NCBI RefSeq assembly: GCF_000026145.1
Contig: NC_009445.1
Coordinates: 1,178,001 to 1,242,000 of the forward strand
DNA: 64,000 nt
Direction of reading: 5' to 3'
DNA from: Bradyrhizobium sp. ORS 278
GTDB lineage: Bacteria > Pseudomonadota > Alphaproteobacteria > Rhizobiales > Xanthobacteraceae
Positions 1 to 8,596 of this stretch are shown in pieces (positions within the stretch are counted from its first letter, which is position 1; every line of letters starts with the position of its first letter). Below the pieces are notes generated by a model. It ran no database searches. It saw only the letters and a program-made list of their open reading frames with translations, and was not told the origin of the DNA. The translations under genes were made by a program, and so were the position numbers.

Positions 1-125
1 CCACGCCGTGGAAACCATATTAGGCGTTGCTGCTGGACTCTCGAAACCGGCCGCGCAATGATTTGTTCATCATACCGGCGCGGTTGCCGGACGATGTCAT
101 CAGTCGCGTATAAGAGGCGTTAACC

Positions 126-638
126 ATGTCGGACCGTTTGCTGGGCGATGGCGCTCTTGTTCAGTTCAATGAGCGGCTCACCAACTCTGCTGCATTCGGC
201 GCGCTGTTCCGGGAAGGCATGGATCTGGTCGAGGAGACCGCCGCCTATCTCGACGGCGAGGGCCGCAATGAGGCCAAGGCGCTCGACCGCGCCGTCAGCC
301 TGACCTACGCGACCGAGAGCATGCGGCTGACCACGCGCCTGATGCAGCTCGCCTCCTGGCTGCTGCTGCACCGCGCGGTGAAGGAGGGCGAGATGACCCT
401 CGGCCAGGCCAACCGCGAGAAGACCAAGGTGAAGCTGACCGCCGCCGATCCCGGCCCGGCCGACCTGCTGGAAAAGCTGCCGCAGCAGCTGCAGGATCTG
501 ATCGCCCGCTCGATGAGCCTGCAGGGCCGCGTCCGCCGCCTCGACTCCACCATCCATTCGCCGCCGCCGGACCAGAGCGCGATCGGCAATCCCCTGGTTC
601 CGCACCTGAACCGGCTGAAGGCTGCCTTCGAGCAATAA
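126..638 (+). CDS. DUF1465 / RcdA-like protein
   Basis: This 170-residue all-helical protein matches the DUF1465 family, to which Caulobacter RcdA belongs. RcdA is an adaptor that helps ClpXP degrade the cell-cycle regulator CtrA. Recognition rests on the N-terminal block with LTNSAAFGALFREGM and the central TYATESMRLTTRLMQLASWLL helix, with no signal peptide or membrane segment. The ATG follows an AGAGGCG ribosome-binding site. The gene stands alone and ends at a strong hairpin shared with the convergent rpmE. The family call is firm; the CtrA role is inferred from the Caulobacter member, since many rhizobial members are untested. Confidence 0.8.
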   Translation: MSDRLLGDGALVQFNERLTNSAAFGALFREGMDLVEETAAYLDGEGRNEAKALDRAVSLTYATESMRLTTRLMQLASWLLLHRAVKEGEMTLGQANREKTKVKLTAADPGPADLLEKLPQQLQDLIARSMSLQGRVRRLDSTIHSPPPDQSAIGNPLVPHLNRLKAAFEQ

Positions 639-698
639 GCCGGCGTGGCACTCGGCCTCGGCCGAGCCGGCTGTGTCAGCTGACGAGCCGGACAAACA

Positions 699-726
699 AA
701 AACGCCCCCGTTTCCGGGGGCGTTTT
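699..726. terminator. bidirectional terminator between DUF1465 and rpmE
   Basis: Perfect 11-bp arms (AAAACGCCCCC at 699-709 and its complement at 716-726) flank a 6-base loop. The A-run and T-run flanks would serve transcription from both sides. It lies between two convergent genes. Confidence 0.85.
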
Positions 727-781
727 GCTGTGGGCATTTCGGGGGCTGGCCTGGAGCCGCGCCGAGGCGGCTCACACCGCA

Positions 782-1009
782 TCAATCCTTCTTGAGGAAG
801 CCCTGGAACTTCTTCTGGAAGCGCGAGACGCGGCCGCCGCGATCCATGATCTGCTGGGTGCCGCCGGTCCAGGCCGGGTGCGACTTCGGGTCGATGTCGA
901 GGTTGAGCTTGTCGCCCTCTTTGCCCCAGGTCGAACGGGTCTGGTACTCGGTGCCGTCGGTCATCACGACCGTAATCGTATGATAATTCGGGTGAATGTC
1001 GGCTTTCAT
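782..1009 (-). CDS. rpmE: 50S ribosomal protein L31
   Basis: L31 of the large ribosomal subunit, 75 residues. It is recognised from [19 protein letters not shown] near the N-terminus and the [19 protein letters not shown] segment. It has no cysteines, so it is the zinc-independent form lacking the CxxC ribbon. The start is placed at the ATG at 1009, preceded by AGGA, because the family begins MKxxIHP; a longer frame adds ten residues without family support. It is monocistronic and convergent with the DUF1465 gene. Confidence 0.95.
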   Translation of the reverse strand: MKADIHPNYHTITVVMTDGTEYQTRSTWGKEGDKLNLDIDPKSHPAWTGGTQQIMDRGGRVSRFQKKFQGFLKKD

Positions 1010-1244
1010 GGCAGATCCTGCGGCGTGATGCGACGACATGACGGGGCGCGGCCGCGCCTGATCCTGTCGTCACTGAAGGGGGACAATTGGCGCGTTCTAT
1101 AGCCCAAGGTCCCGCCCAAAACAAGCCAAGGTCGCCAAACAAGCCAGGGGTGCCGGTCGGCACCTTGGTATGTTTCCGGATTTGCCAAGCGACGTGCGGC
1201 GGGCCTATCACGACGGCAGATTGGATGAATTCTCAGGTGATCCC

Positions 1245-3104
1245 ATGAGTGCAGTGGAACGGCTTGACGGGCGGCAGGGCGCGGCCCCTTCGGCGCAGGA
1301 GGCGGTCCAGGACGCCGTCGCCGCGGTCGAGGCCCTGACCGAGCCGGCGACGCCGGTCCGCCGCTCCAAGCTGCGTCCACTGCTGGCACTGGCGCCCTAT
1401 ATCGCCCGTTACCGCGTTCGCGCCTTTCTCGCTCTGGTCGCACTGACGATCGCCGCTCTCACCACGCTGCTGGTCCCGGTCGCGGTCCGCCGCATGATCG
1501 ATTTCGGCTTCACGCCGAAGGGCATCGCGCTGATCAACAGCTATTTCAGCGTCATGATCGCGGTGGTCGCCGTGCTCGCGCTGGCCAGCGCCGCTCGCTA
1601 TTACCTGGTCATGACCATCGGCGAGCGCATCGTCGCCGATCTCCGCCGCGACGTGTTCGCGCATCTGATGTCGCTGTCGCCTTCGTTCTTCGATTCCGCG
1701 CGCTCCGGCGAATTGGTGTCGCGGCTCACCGCCGACACCACGCAGATCAAGTCGGCCGCCGGCGCCTCGGTCTCGATCGCGCTGCGCAACCTGCTGCTGT
1801 TTCTAGGCGCCACCGCGATGATGGTGTTCACCAGCCCGAAATTGTCCGGCTTCGTGCTGCTGGCCATTCCGCTGATCGTGCTGCCGCTGGTCGCGTTCGG
1901 GCGCTGGGTGCGCCGCCTGTCGCGCAATGCCCAGGACACGCTGGCCGACGCCTCGGCCTATGCCTCCGAGCTGGTCGGCGCCATCCGCACGGTGCAGGCC
2001 TATACCAGCGAGAAGCTCGCGGCCGGACGCTTCGGCGGCGAGGTCGAGCAGGCCTATGAGGCCGCACGGGTCTCGACCAAGGCGCGCGGTGTGCTCACCG
2101 CAATCATCATCTTCATCGTGTTCTCCAGCGTGGTCGCGATCCTCTGGGTCGGCTCGCACGATGTGCTCACCGGCAACATCAGCGCCGGCCGGCTCGGCCA
2201 GTTCGTGCTCTACGCGGCCTTCGCCGCCGCCGGCCTTGGCCAGCTTTCGGAGGTCTGGGGGGAAGTGTCGGCCGCCTCGGGCGCCGCCGAGCGGCTGTTC
2301 GAGCTGCTGCACGTGAAGCCGGAGATCATCGCACCGGCGCATCCGACCGCACTGCCCGAACCGGCGCGCGGCGACATCGGCTTCGACCGCGTCAGCTTCG
2401 CCTATCCGAGCCGTCCCGATGTCCGCGTGCTCGAGGACGTCTCGTTCGCCATCCGCGCCGGCGAGAAGGTCGCGATCGTCGGCCCCTCCGGCGCCGGCAA
2501 GAGCACGCTGTTTCATCTCCTGTTGCGCTTCTATGATCCGGCGTCCGGCGTCATCTCGGTCGATGGCGTGCCGGTCCGGTCCGCCGATCCGCGCAAGGTG
2601 CGCGAACGCATGGCGCTGGTGCCGCAGGAATCCGTGGTGTTCGCCGCGAGCGCGCGCGAGAACATCCGCTTCGGCCGCCCCGAAGCGACCGATGCCGAGG
2701 TCGAGCGCGCCGCCGATCTCGCCCATGCCAGTGAGTTCATCCGTCGCCTGCCGGAAGGTTTCGAGACCCCGCTCGGCGAGCGCGGCGTGACGCTGTCCGG
2801 CGGCCAGCGTCAGCGCATCGCGATCGCGCGCGCCATCCTCCGCGACGCGCCGCTATTGCTGCTCGACGAGGCGACCTCGGCGCTCGACGCCGAGAGCGAG
2901 ACGCTGGTGCAGACGGCGCTCGAAGGCCTGATGAAGGACCGCACCACGCTGGTGATCGCGCATCGCCTCGCGACCGTGCTCTCGTGCGACCGCATCCTGG
3001 TCATGGACCGCGGCCGCATCGTCGAGCAGGGCACGCATACGTCGCTGGTTGCGGCGAATGGCCTCTATGCGCGGCTTGCGCGGCTGCAGTTCGAGACCGT
3101 GTAG
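1245..3104 (+). CDS. ABC exporter, fused permease and ATPase
   Basis: A 619-residue half-transporter of the ABCB/MsbA type, expected to work as a homodimer exporting a lipid or hydrophobic compound across the inner membrane. A six-helix transmembrane domain covers roughly residues 45-345. The nucleotide-binding domain follows, with Walker A GPSGAGKS near 413-420, signature LSGGQ near 517-521 and Walker B LLLLDEATSALD near 537-548. The start at 1245 is preferred because AGGTG precedes it; an in-frame ATG at 1170 lacks a ribosome-binding site. Nothing nearby reveals the substrate. Confidence 0.88.
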   Translation: MSAVERLDGRQGAAPSAQEAVQDAVAAVEALTEPATPVRRSKLRPLLALAPYIARYRVRAFLALVALTIAALTTLLVPVAVRRMIDFGFTPKGIALINSYFSVMIAVVAVLALASAARYYLVMTIGERIVADLRRDVFAHLMSLSPSFFDSARSGELVSRLTADTTQIKSAAGASVSIALRNLLLFLGATAMMVFTSPKLSGFVLLAIPLIVLPLVAFGRWVRRLSRNAQDTLADASAYASELVGAIRTVQAYTSEKLAAGRFGGEVEQAYEAARVSTKARGVLTAIIIFIVFSSVVAILWVGSHDVLTGNISAGRLGQFVLYAAFAAAGLGQLSEVWGEVSAASGAAERLFELLHVKPEIIAPAHPTALPEPARGDIGFDRVSFAYPSRPDVRVLEDVSFAIRAGEKVAIVGPSGAGKSTLFHLLLRFYDPASGVISVDGVPVRSADPRKVRERMALVPQESVVFAASARENIRFGRPEATDAEVERAADLAHASEFIRRLPEGFETPLGERGVTLSGGQRQRIAIARAILRDAPLLLLDEATSALDAESETLVQTALEGLMKDRTTLVIAHRLATVLSCDRILVMDRGRIVEQGTHTSLVAANGLYARLARLQFETV

Positions 3105-3246
3105 TTTCGGCAACAATGTGGGCGCCCGGCAACACTGCGAATTCTCAGCCCTGAGCCTGCAACCTTTCTCCAGCTTTGTACGTTCCCTGCGCGAAACTTC
3201 ACCGCGCCATCCATGCTGTGGCGCCATTGCACAGGGATGAACGACC

Positions 3247-3447
3247 ATGCCCTATCGTCGTGGCAGCTTTGCCCTCACGCCGCCGTCCTTCGTGATCTTC
3301 GCCATCGCGCTGGTGCTCGCGCTCGTCGCGATGCTCGCGCACTATATGCACGCCTCGATCCCGCTGCTGTCGACAGCGCATGCCTTCGACGCACTGGCGA
3401 TTGCCTTCGTGGTGCTGACCATCGGCGTGCTGTTTCGCGGGGTGTAG
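3247..3447 (+). CDS. small two-helix membrane protein
   Basis: A 66-residue protein of unknown function. Two hydrophobic segments (about residues 13-33 and 44-63) would span the inner membrane, joined by a short loop with histidines. AGGGATG lies just upstream of the ATG. It follows the ABC exporter by about 140 bases and may have its own promoter. The clear start signal and membrane-protein composition support it as real. No named family was recognised. Confidence 0.65.
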   Translation: MPYRRGSFALTPPSFVIFAIALVLALVAMLAHYMHASIPLLSTAHAFDALAIAFVVLTIGVLFRGV

Positions 3448-3470
3448 TTGCGGCTCGCCGCACCTTCGGT

Positions 3471-3496
3471 GTCGTCCCGGCGAACGCCGGGACCCA
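3471..3496. repeat. short palindromic repeat, family A
   Basis: An imperfect palindrome built on TCCCGGCGAACGCCGGGA. Related copies lie at 27806-27832, 32249-32275 and (inverted) 32342-32368, always outside genes. This pattern fits REP-like elements of Bradyrhizobium genomes. Confidence 0.7.
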
Positions 3497-3647
3497 CAAC
3501 CCCGGTCGAATGTTTTGCGGGCGACGCTCGCCACATCGTTCTTCGCCAAACATCTGCTGCGGCGTCTGGGTCCCGGATCTGCCCTCGCTGCGCTCGGTTG
3601 TCCGGGACGACAGCGGTGGGTGTAGCTGCGATACGGGCTATCAGCGC

Positions 3648-4097
3648 TTAAGCTGTCCACGCCATCCGCAGCACGGGCCGGCCGGAGGTCGGGTTGACGT
3701 CCTCGCCGGCGACGATGAAGCCGTTGCGTTTGTAGAAGCGGATGGCGCGCGCATTGTCTTGGTTGACCAGCAGCGTGATGCCGCTTGGCGACTTCTGCTT
3801 GGCGGCATCGACCAATTGCGTCGCGAGCGGCGAGCCCCAGTGCTGCGGCGACACCACCAGCTGATCGAGATAGCCCGATGCATCGATCGTCACAAAGCCG
3901 GCGAGCGTGTCGTTCGCCTCGGCGACGATCACCTCGGCCTTTGGCACCAGTTCGCTGCGCCAGCGCTCGCGCCACCACGGCACGCGCGCCGCGAAGTCGA
4001 TCGCAGGGTAGGCCAGCTGCCAAGTCTCCTGCCACAGCGCGATCGCCGTATCCTCATCATCAGGGTGATAGGTACGGAGGACAAAAAGGGTGCTCAT
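3648..4097 (-). CDS. GNAT family N-acetyltransferase
   Basis: A 149-residue acetyl-CoA-dependent acetyltransferase with unknown acceptor. The GNAT fold is indicated by the strand-rich centre (VIVAEANDTLAGFVTID, YLDQLVVSPQHWGSPLATQL) and the C-terminal NQDNARAIRFYKRNGF motif. In the usual acetyl-CoA motif region it reads HWGSPLA rather than a classic Q/RxxGxG/A loop. The start is set at ATG 4097. A longer frame to 4187 adds thirty residues that merely translate a palindromic repeat (MPGLVPGIHV...DKPGHD), a common mis-start in these genomes. Confidence 0.8.
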   Translation of the reverse strand: MSTLFVLRTYHPDDEDTAIALWQETWQLAYPAIDFAARVPWWRERWRSELVPKAEVIVAEANDTLAGFVTIDASGYLDQLVVSPQHWGSPLATQLVDAAKQKSPSGITLLVNQDNARAIRFYKRNGFIVAGEDVNPTSGRPVLRMAWTA

Positions 4098-4106
4098 GAT
4101 GCGCTC

Positions 4107-4193
4107 GTCATGGCCGGGCTTGTCCCGGCCATCCACGTCGCACCTTGTGTGCCGGCCGACGTGGATGCCCGGCACAAGGCCGGGCATGACGTC
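4107..4193. repeat. pair of palindromic repeats, family B
   Basis: Two units of a GGCCGGGCTTGTCCCGGCC-type palindrome lie in opposite orientation at 4107-4139 and 4158-4193, just upstream of the GNAT gene. Related sequence recurs at 17403-17525. Confidence 0.7.
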
Positions 4194-4215
4194 TGGGAGA
4201 GCCGGACCAAGCTCA

Positions 4216-5244
4216 CTACCGCTCCGTCAGCTTCAATTCGATGCGGCGGTTGCGGCGGAAGGCTTCGTCGGTGTTCGCGGTGTCGAGGGGCTGGAATTCG
4301 GCGAAGCCGGCGGCGACGAGCCGCTGCGCGGGGACGCCGAGCGAGATCAGGTACTGTACCACCGAGATGGCGCGCGCCGACGACAATTCCCAGTTCGACT
4401 TGAACACCGGGCTGTTGATCGGCCGGACGTCGGTGTGGCCGTCGACCCGCAGTACCCAGGAGATTTCCGCCGGGATCTGCTTGTCGAGATCGATCAGCGC
4501 CGTCGCCACCGAGTTCAGCTCCTGCTGTCCTTCCGGGAGCAGCGTCGCCTGTCCGGTGTCGAAGAACACCTCGGACTGGAACACGAAGCGGTCGCCGACG
4601 ACGCGGATGTCGGGGCGGTTGCCGAGGATGGCGCGTAGCCGGCCGAAAAATTCCGAGCGGTAACGCGTCAGCTCCTGCACCCGCTGCGCCAGCGCGACGT
4701 TCAGGCGCGAGCCGAGATCGGCGATGCGGTTCTGCGATTCTTTGTCGCGCTTCTCCGACGCGTCGAGCGCGTCCTCGAGCGCCGCGAGCTGGCGGCGCAG
4801 CGCACTGATCTGCTGGTTGAGGACCTCGATCTGCGCCAGCGCCCGCGCCGTGACCTGCTTCTCGGATTCGAGCGCCCGGTTCAGCTCATTGGCTCGGCCG
4901 GTCGCATTGCTGCCGGCGTTGGCGAGGCCGTCATACAGGCCCTTGATGCGGTCGCGCTCCGCCTCGGCATTCGAGAGGCCGGCGCGCAACTGCGCGACCT
5001 GGTCGTCCAGCGATAGCTTGCCGAGCTTTTCCAACGACAGCATCTCGTTGAGCTGGGCGATCTTGGCGTTGAGCTGCTCCAGCGCCTTGTCCTTGCCGGT
5101 GACCTCCTGCGACAGGAAGAACTGCACGACGAGGAAGACGGTGAGCAGGAAAACGATCGACAAGACCAGCGTCGACAGCGCGTCGACGAAGCCCGGCCAG
5201 TAGTTCAGGCCAGAGTCACCCCGGCGGGAACGGGCAAGCGCCAT
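4216..5244 (-). CDS. OmpA/MotB-like peptidoglycan-binding protein with coiled coil
   Basis: A 342-residue inner-membrane protein. One transmembrane helix sits near residues 22-45, then a long coiled coil (about 50-195, rich in Q, L, E, R), then an OmpA-like peptidoglycan-binding domain (about 215-342) with VDGHTDVRP and the LSxARAxxVxxYL and RRIELKL motifs. The layout resembles MotB or ZorB: membrane anchor, periplasmic stalk, wall-binding head. GAGGAG precedes the ATG. It lies 43 bases downstream of a MotA/ExbB-like gene, so the two probably form one ion-driven complex. Confidence 0.85.
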   Translation of the reverse strand: MALARSRRGDSGLNYWPGFVDALSTLVLSIVFLLTVFLVVQFFLSQEVTGKDKALEQLNAKIAQLNEMLSLEKLGKLSLDDQVAQLRAGLSNAEAERDRIKGLYDGLANAGSNATGRANELNRALESEKQVTARALAQIEVLNQQISALRRQLAALEDALDASEKRDKESQNRIADLGSRLNVALAQRVQELTRYRSEFFGRLRAILGNRPDIRVVGDRFVFQSEVFFDTGQATLLPEGQQELNSVATALIDLDKQIPAEISWVLRVDGHTDVRPINSPVFKSNWELSSARAISVVQYLISLGVPAQRLVAAGFAEFQPLDTANTDEAFRRNRRIELKLTER

Positions 5245-5287
5245 TCAGCGTCTCCTCAGAACTTCAAACGCAAGCGCGAAGAGCGCG

Positions 5288-6289
5288 CTAGCTTTTCTCC
5301 GGCTGCCGGGCCAGCCGCTCCAGCAGCCGCTTGATCTCGCGGTTCTGCTCGCCCTGGCCGTCCGCCCATTCGCGGATCATCTGCTGCTCGGTGCGCATGT
5401 GCGCGACCAGGCCCTGGATCGCCTCGGCGAGGTTCGCCATGGCCGCGGTGGCGCCGCGGTTGGAGCCTTCCTCCATGGCGGTGCGCAGCCGCTCGATCGC
5501 GACCGAGAGGTCGGCGCTGGTGTCGCCGCTGCCGCCATACTCACGCACCGTGCCCGCGAGCCAGTCCTCCAGGTCGGTATAGAAGCGGTTCTGTGCCTGG
5601 CTTGATTGCAAATCGAGGAAGCCGAGGATCAGCGAGCCGGCGAGGCCGAACAGCGAGGACGAGAACGAAATGCCCATGCCGCTGAGCGGGGCGGCGAGAC
5701 CGCCCTTCAGCGTGTCGAACAGTGCGCCGGCGTCGCCGCCGACCTTCAGTCCGTCGATGACCTTGCCGACCGAGCCGACCGTCTCGATCAGGCCCCAGAA
5801 GGTGCCGAGCAGGCCGAGGAAGACCAGCAGGCCGGTCATGTAGCGCGAGATGTCGCGGGCCTCGTCCAGACGGGTGGCGATCGAGTCGAGCAGATGGCGC
5901 ATCGTCTGCTGCGAGATCGACATCCGCCCGGTGCGCTCGCGGCCGAGAATGGCGGCCATCGGGGCCAGGAGCGTCGGGTGGCGTGCCACCGCCAGGCCGG
6001 GATCGGCGATGCGGAAATTGTTAACCCAGGACACCTCCGGATACAGCCGGATGATCTGCCGGAAGGCCAGGATCACGCCGATCAGCAGCACCGCGCCGAT
6101 CAGGGCGTTGAGGCCCGGATTGGCGAAGAACGCCATGATGATCTGCTTGTAGAGGATGACCCCGACCAGGGCGCACAGCACCAGGAAGACCAGCATCCGC
6201 ACCAGGAAGATCCGGGGCGTCGACAATTTGGTCGGTTCGACTGACATCGCGGGGCGGGGAGGGGAGCCTTGAGGCATTGTCGATGACAT
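5288..6289 (-). CDS. MotA/TolQ/ExbB family proton-channel protein
   Basis: A 333-residue inner-membrane protein. Two hydrophobic helices lie near residues 30-75. The MotA/TolQ/ExbB channel domain lies around residues 145-235 (TGLLVFLGLLGTFWGLIETVG, then ISFSSSLFGLAGSLILGFLDL), and the tail is cytoplasmic and charged. It heads a two-gene operon with the OmpA-like gene. Together they resemble a stator or energy-coupling pair, though the window contains no flagellar genes. The start could also be an ATG at 6277 or 6247; no ribosome-binding site decides. Distinct from tolQ at 63051. Confidence 0.85.
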   Translation of the reverse strand: MSSTMPQGSPPRPAMSVEPTKLSTPRIFLVRMLVFLVLCALVGVILYKQIIMAFFANPGLNALIGAVLLIGVILAFRQIIRLYPEVSWVNNFRIADPGLAVARHPTLLAPMAAILGRERTGRMSISQQTMRHLLDSIATRLDEARDISRYMTGLLVFLGLLGTFWGLIETVGSVGKVIDGLKVGGDAGALFDTLKGGLAAPLSGMGISFSSSLFGLAGSLILGFLDLQSSQAQNRFYTDLEDWLAGTVREYGGSGDTSADLSVAIERLRTAMEEGSNRGATAAMANLAEAIQGLVAHMRTEQQMIREWADGQGEQNREIKRLLERLARQPEKS

Positions 6290-6460
6290 CCGTTGCGGGG
6301 GACCGGTCCCGAAAATCCACTATGGCATACCAGGGTCCGGAGAACAGCCGCGATCGGCGCAATCTCCGTCCCCTGCGCGGAACTGAGGCTGAAACCGGGG
6401 GGCATCCGCGGCGTACTTAGTCCCGTGGTTCATTTCTAGCTGGAATGCCCGGGCTTTGTC

Positions 6461-7273
6461 ATGACCGTCGTTGAAGTTCTGCAGGCGCTGCTGGCGCTTT
6501 CGCTGGCACTCTCCCTCCTGATGGCGGGCGCCTGGGTGGTGCAGCAGCGCACCGGGAATTCCGGCTGGGTCGACACGATCTGGACATTTTCGGTCGGCCT
6601 CGTCGGCGCCGTTGGCGCGATCTGGCCCGTGGACGGCGCATCACCTAACACGCGGCAATGGCTGGTTGCGGTGCTGGTGGCGATCTGGGCGCTGCGGCTG
6701 GGCAGCCATGTCGCAATGCGCAGCCGCGGCATCGACGATGACCCGCGCTATGCCGAGTTCGCCCGGCAATGGGGTGAGGCCGCGCCGCGGCGGATGTTCG
6801 TGTTCCTGCAGCAGCAGGCCTGGGGCGGGATTCCCCTGGTGTTCGCGATGTTCGTCGCCGCCCATGCCCCGGCCCCCGAGCTGCGCCTGCAGGACTATCT
6901 CGGCATCCTCGTGCTGTTCATCGGTATCGCCGGAGAGGGGCTGGCAGATGCCCAATTGAAGGCGTTTCGCACCGATCCGGCCAACAAGGGCAAGGTCTGC
7001 GACATCGGCCTGTGGCGCTGGTCGCGCCATCCCAACTATTTTTTCGAGTGGATGTGCTGGCTCGCTTACCCTGTCATCGCGTTGTCACTCGACAACCCCT
7101 GGGGCCTCGCCAGCCTGCTGGCGCCGCTGCTGATGTACTACATCCTGGTCCATGTCACCGGCATTCCGCCGCTGGAGGAACAGATGCTGCGCTCGCGCGG
7201 CGACCGCTACCGGGCCTATCAGGCGCGTACCAGCGCCTTCTTTCCCCTCCCGCCGAATTCAGCCGGCAAGTAA
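6461..7273 (+). CDS. DUF1295 integral membrane protein (steroid 5-alpha reductase-like)
   Basis: A 270-residue polytopic membrane protein of the DUF1295 family, distantly related to steroid 5-alpha reductases and isoprenylcysteine methyltransferases. The diagnostic block is GLWRWSRHPNYFFEWMCWLAYP near residues 183-204, followed by PPLEEQMLRSRGDRYRAYQARTSAFFP at the C-terminus. It lies 12 bases before a cyclopropane-fatty-acid synthase-like gene. DUF1295 and CFA-type genes are often linked, suggesting joint action on membrane lipid acyl chains. The exact reaction is not known from the sequence. Confidence 0.85.
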   Translation: MTVVEVLQALLALSLALSLLMAGAWVVQQRTGNSGWVDTIWTFSVGLVGAVGAIWPVDGASPNTRQWLVAVLVAIWALRLGSHVAMRSRGIDDDPRYAEFARQWGEAAPRRMFVFLQQQAWGGIPLVFAMFVAAHAPAPELRLQDYLGILVLFIGIAGEGLADAQLKAFRTDPANKGKVCDIGLWRWSRHPNYFFEWMCWLAYPVIALSLDNPWGLASLLAPLLMYYILVHVTGIPPLEEQMLRSRGDRYRAYQARTSAFFPLPPNSAGK

Positions 7274-7285
7274 CGGAGCCACCGC

Positions 7286-8314
7286 ATGAGCTTCATCTCG
7301 ACCATCATCGGGGCCGCCGAGCGTGTGCCGCTGCCCGACGCCGTCATCCGGGCCGCGATCTCCGAGTTGTGCGCGCGCACCGCGACGCGCTTGAGCGGCG
7401 CGAACGCGATGGGCGACGCCGAGTTCGCCCGCCTGCTGACCACGCGCCCGATCGCCGAGCATACCGACGCCGCGAACGCCCAGCACTACGAGGTGCCGGC
7501 CGCGTTCTTCGCCCGCGTGCTCGGGCCGAACCGCAAATATTCCTGCTGCTTCTACAAGGAGCCGGTCTCGACCTTGCAGGAGGCGGAGGAGGAGGCGCTG
7601 CGGCAGACGGTCGCCAATGCTGATCTGCAGGATGGGCAGAGCATTCTCGAGCTCGGCTGCGGCTGGGGCTCGCTGTCGCTGTTCATGGCCCGGCAGTTCC
7701 CGCACGCGAAGATCACCGCCGTCTCGAACTCGCACTCGCAGCGCCGCGCCATCGAGGAGATGGCGGCCGCGCGCGGCCTGCTCAATCTGCGCGTCATCAC
7801 CGCCGACATGAACGCGTTCGCGCCGGACGGGCGTTTCGACCGCGTCGTCTCGGTCGAGATGTTCGAGCACATGATGAACTGGCGCGAGCTGCTGTCGCGC
7901 GTCAGGTCATGGATTAAGCCGGACGGCCGGCTGTTCATGCACATCTTCACCCATCGCAAAGGATCCTATCTGTTTGATCGGAACGATCGCGAGGACTGGA
8001 TCGCGCAGCACTTCTTCACCGGCGGCATCATGCCGAGCCACACCTTGATCCGGCAGTTCGACGATCTGTTCGCGGTCGAGAAGGAATGGCGCTGGAGCGG
8101 CACGCACTATCAGCGTACGGCCAGGGACTGGCTCGCCAATTTCGACGCCGATCGCGAGCGGATATTCGAGGTGCTGCAGCCGGTCTATGGCGACGACGCC
8201 GCGCTTTGGATGCGCCGCTGGCGCTGGTTCTTCCTCGCCACTGCGGGCCTGTTCGGCCATGACGAAGGGCGCGAATGGGGGGTCAGCCACTACCGCCTGC
8301 GGCCCGCCGACTGA
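7286..8314 (+). CDS. cyclopropane-fatty-acyl-phospholipid synthase family methyltransferase
   Basis: A 342-residue SAM-dependent enzyme of the CFA synthase family, which modifies unsaturated acyl chains of membrane phospholipids. Motifs include YSCCFYKEP near residue 88, SAM-binding LELGCGWGSLSLF near 119-131, VSVEMFEHM near 188 and the family ending RRWRWFFLATAGLFGHDEGREWGVSHYRL. It is shorter at the N-terminus than E. coli Cfa. Second gene of an operon with DUF1295. It may be a cyclopropane synthase or a related acyl methyltransferase; sequence alone does not separate these. Confidence 0.85.
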   Translation: MSFISTIIGAAERVPLPDAVIRAAISELCARTATRLSGANAMGDAEFARLLTTRPIAEHTDAANAQHYEVPAAFFARVLGPNRKYSCCFYKEPVSTLQEAEEEALRQTVANADLQDGQSILELGCGWGSLSLFMARQFPHAKITAVSNSHSQRRAIEEMAAARGLLNLRVITADMNAFAPDGRFDRVVSVEMFEHMMNWRELLSRVRSWIKPDGRLFMHIFTHRKGSYLFDRNDREDWIAQHFFTGGIMPSHTLIRQFDDLFAVEKEWRWSGTHYQRTARDWLANFDADRERIFEVLQPVYGDDAALWMRRWRWFFLATAGLFGHDEGREWGVSHYRLRPAD

Positions 8315-8596
8315 GTGCGCACGAACTGATTAGCTCCGAGGATACCGCGCGGGATTCGGGTTTCGCTCTACGGAACCTTTGGGAACCGCGCGGTCACATT
8401 GCGCTCACAATTGGGTGAGTCGCCAAAAGCCATTTTCGATCAACCGCCTAAGGGCTGTGACATACGGCCGCCCAGCCGCTGCATTGCGCCGCAGCAGCGC
8501 GCTTTTATGGTGCGGCCATGCTCGGCACCAGAATGGCGCCATGACCCGGTCACTGGGTCGACCGCTTTCAAACATGATCGAGGGGCTCCATTGTCC

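Noticed and set aside
4216..6289. Zorya defence system (ZorAB) as identity of the MotA/OmpA pair
   Set aside because: ZorC, ZorD or ZorE partners are absent, the long coiled coil is in the OmpA-like protein rather than the channel protein, and the neighbours are housekeeping genes.
8404..8419. CTCAC-AATTGG-GTGAG palindrome upstream of the RND adaptor gene as an operator
   Set aside because: Arms are only five bases and no local regulator or second copy supports it.
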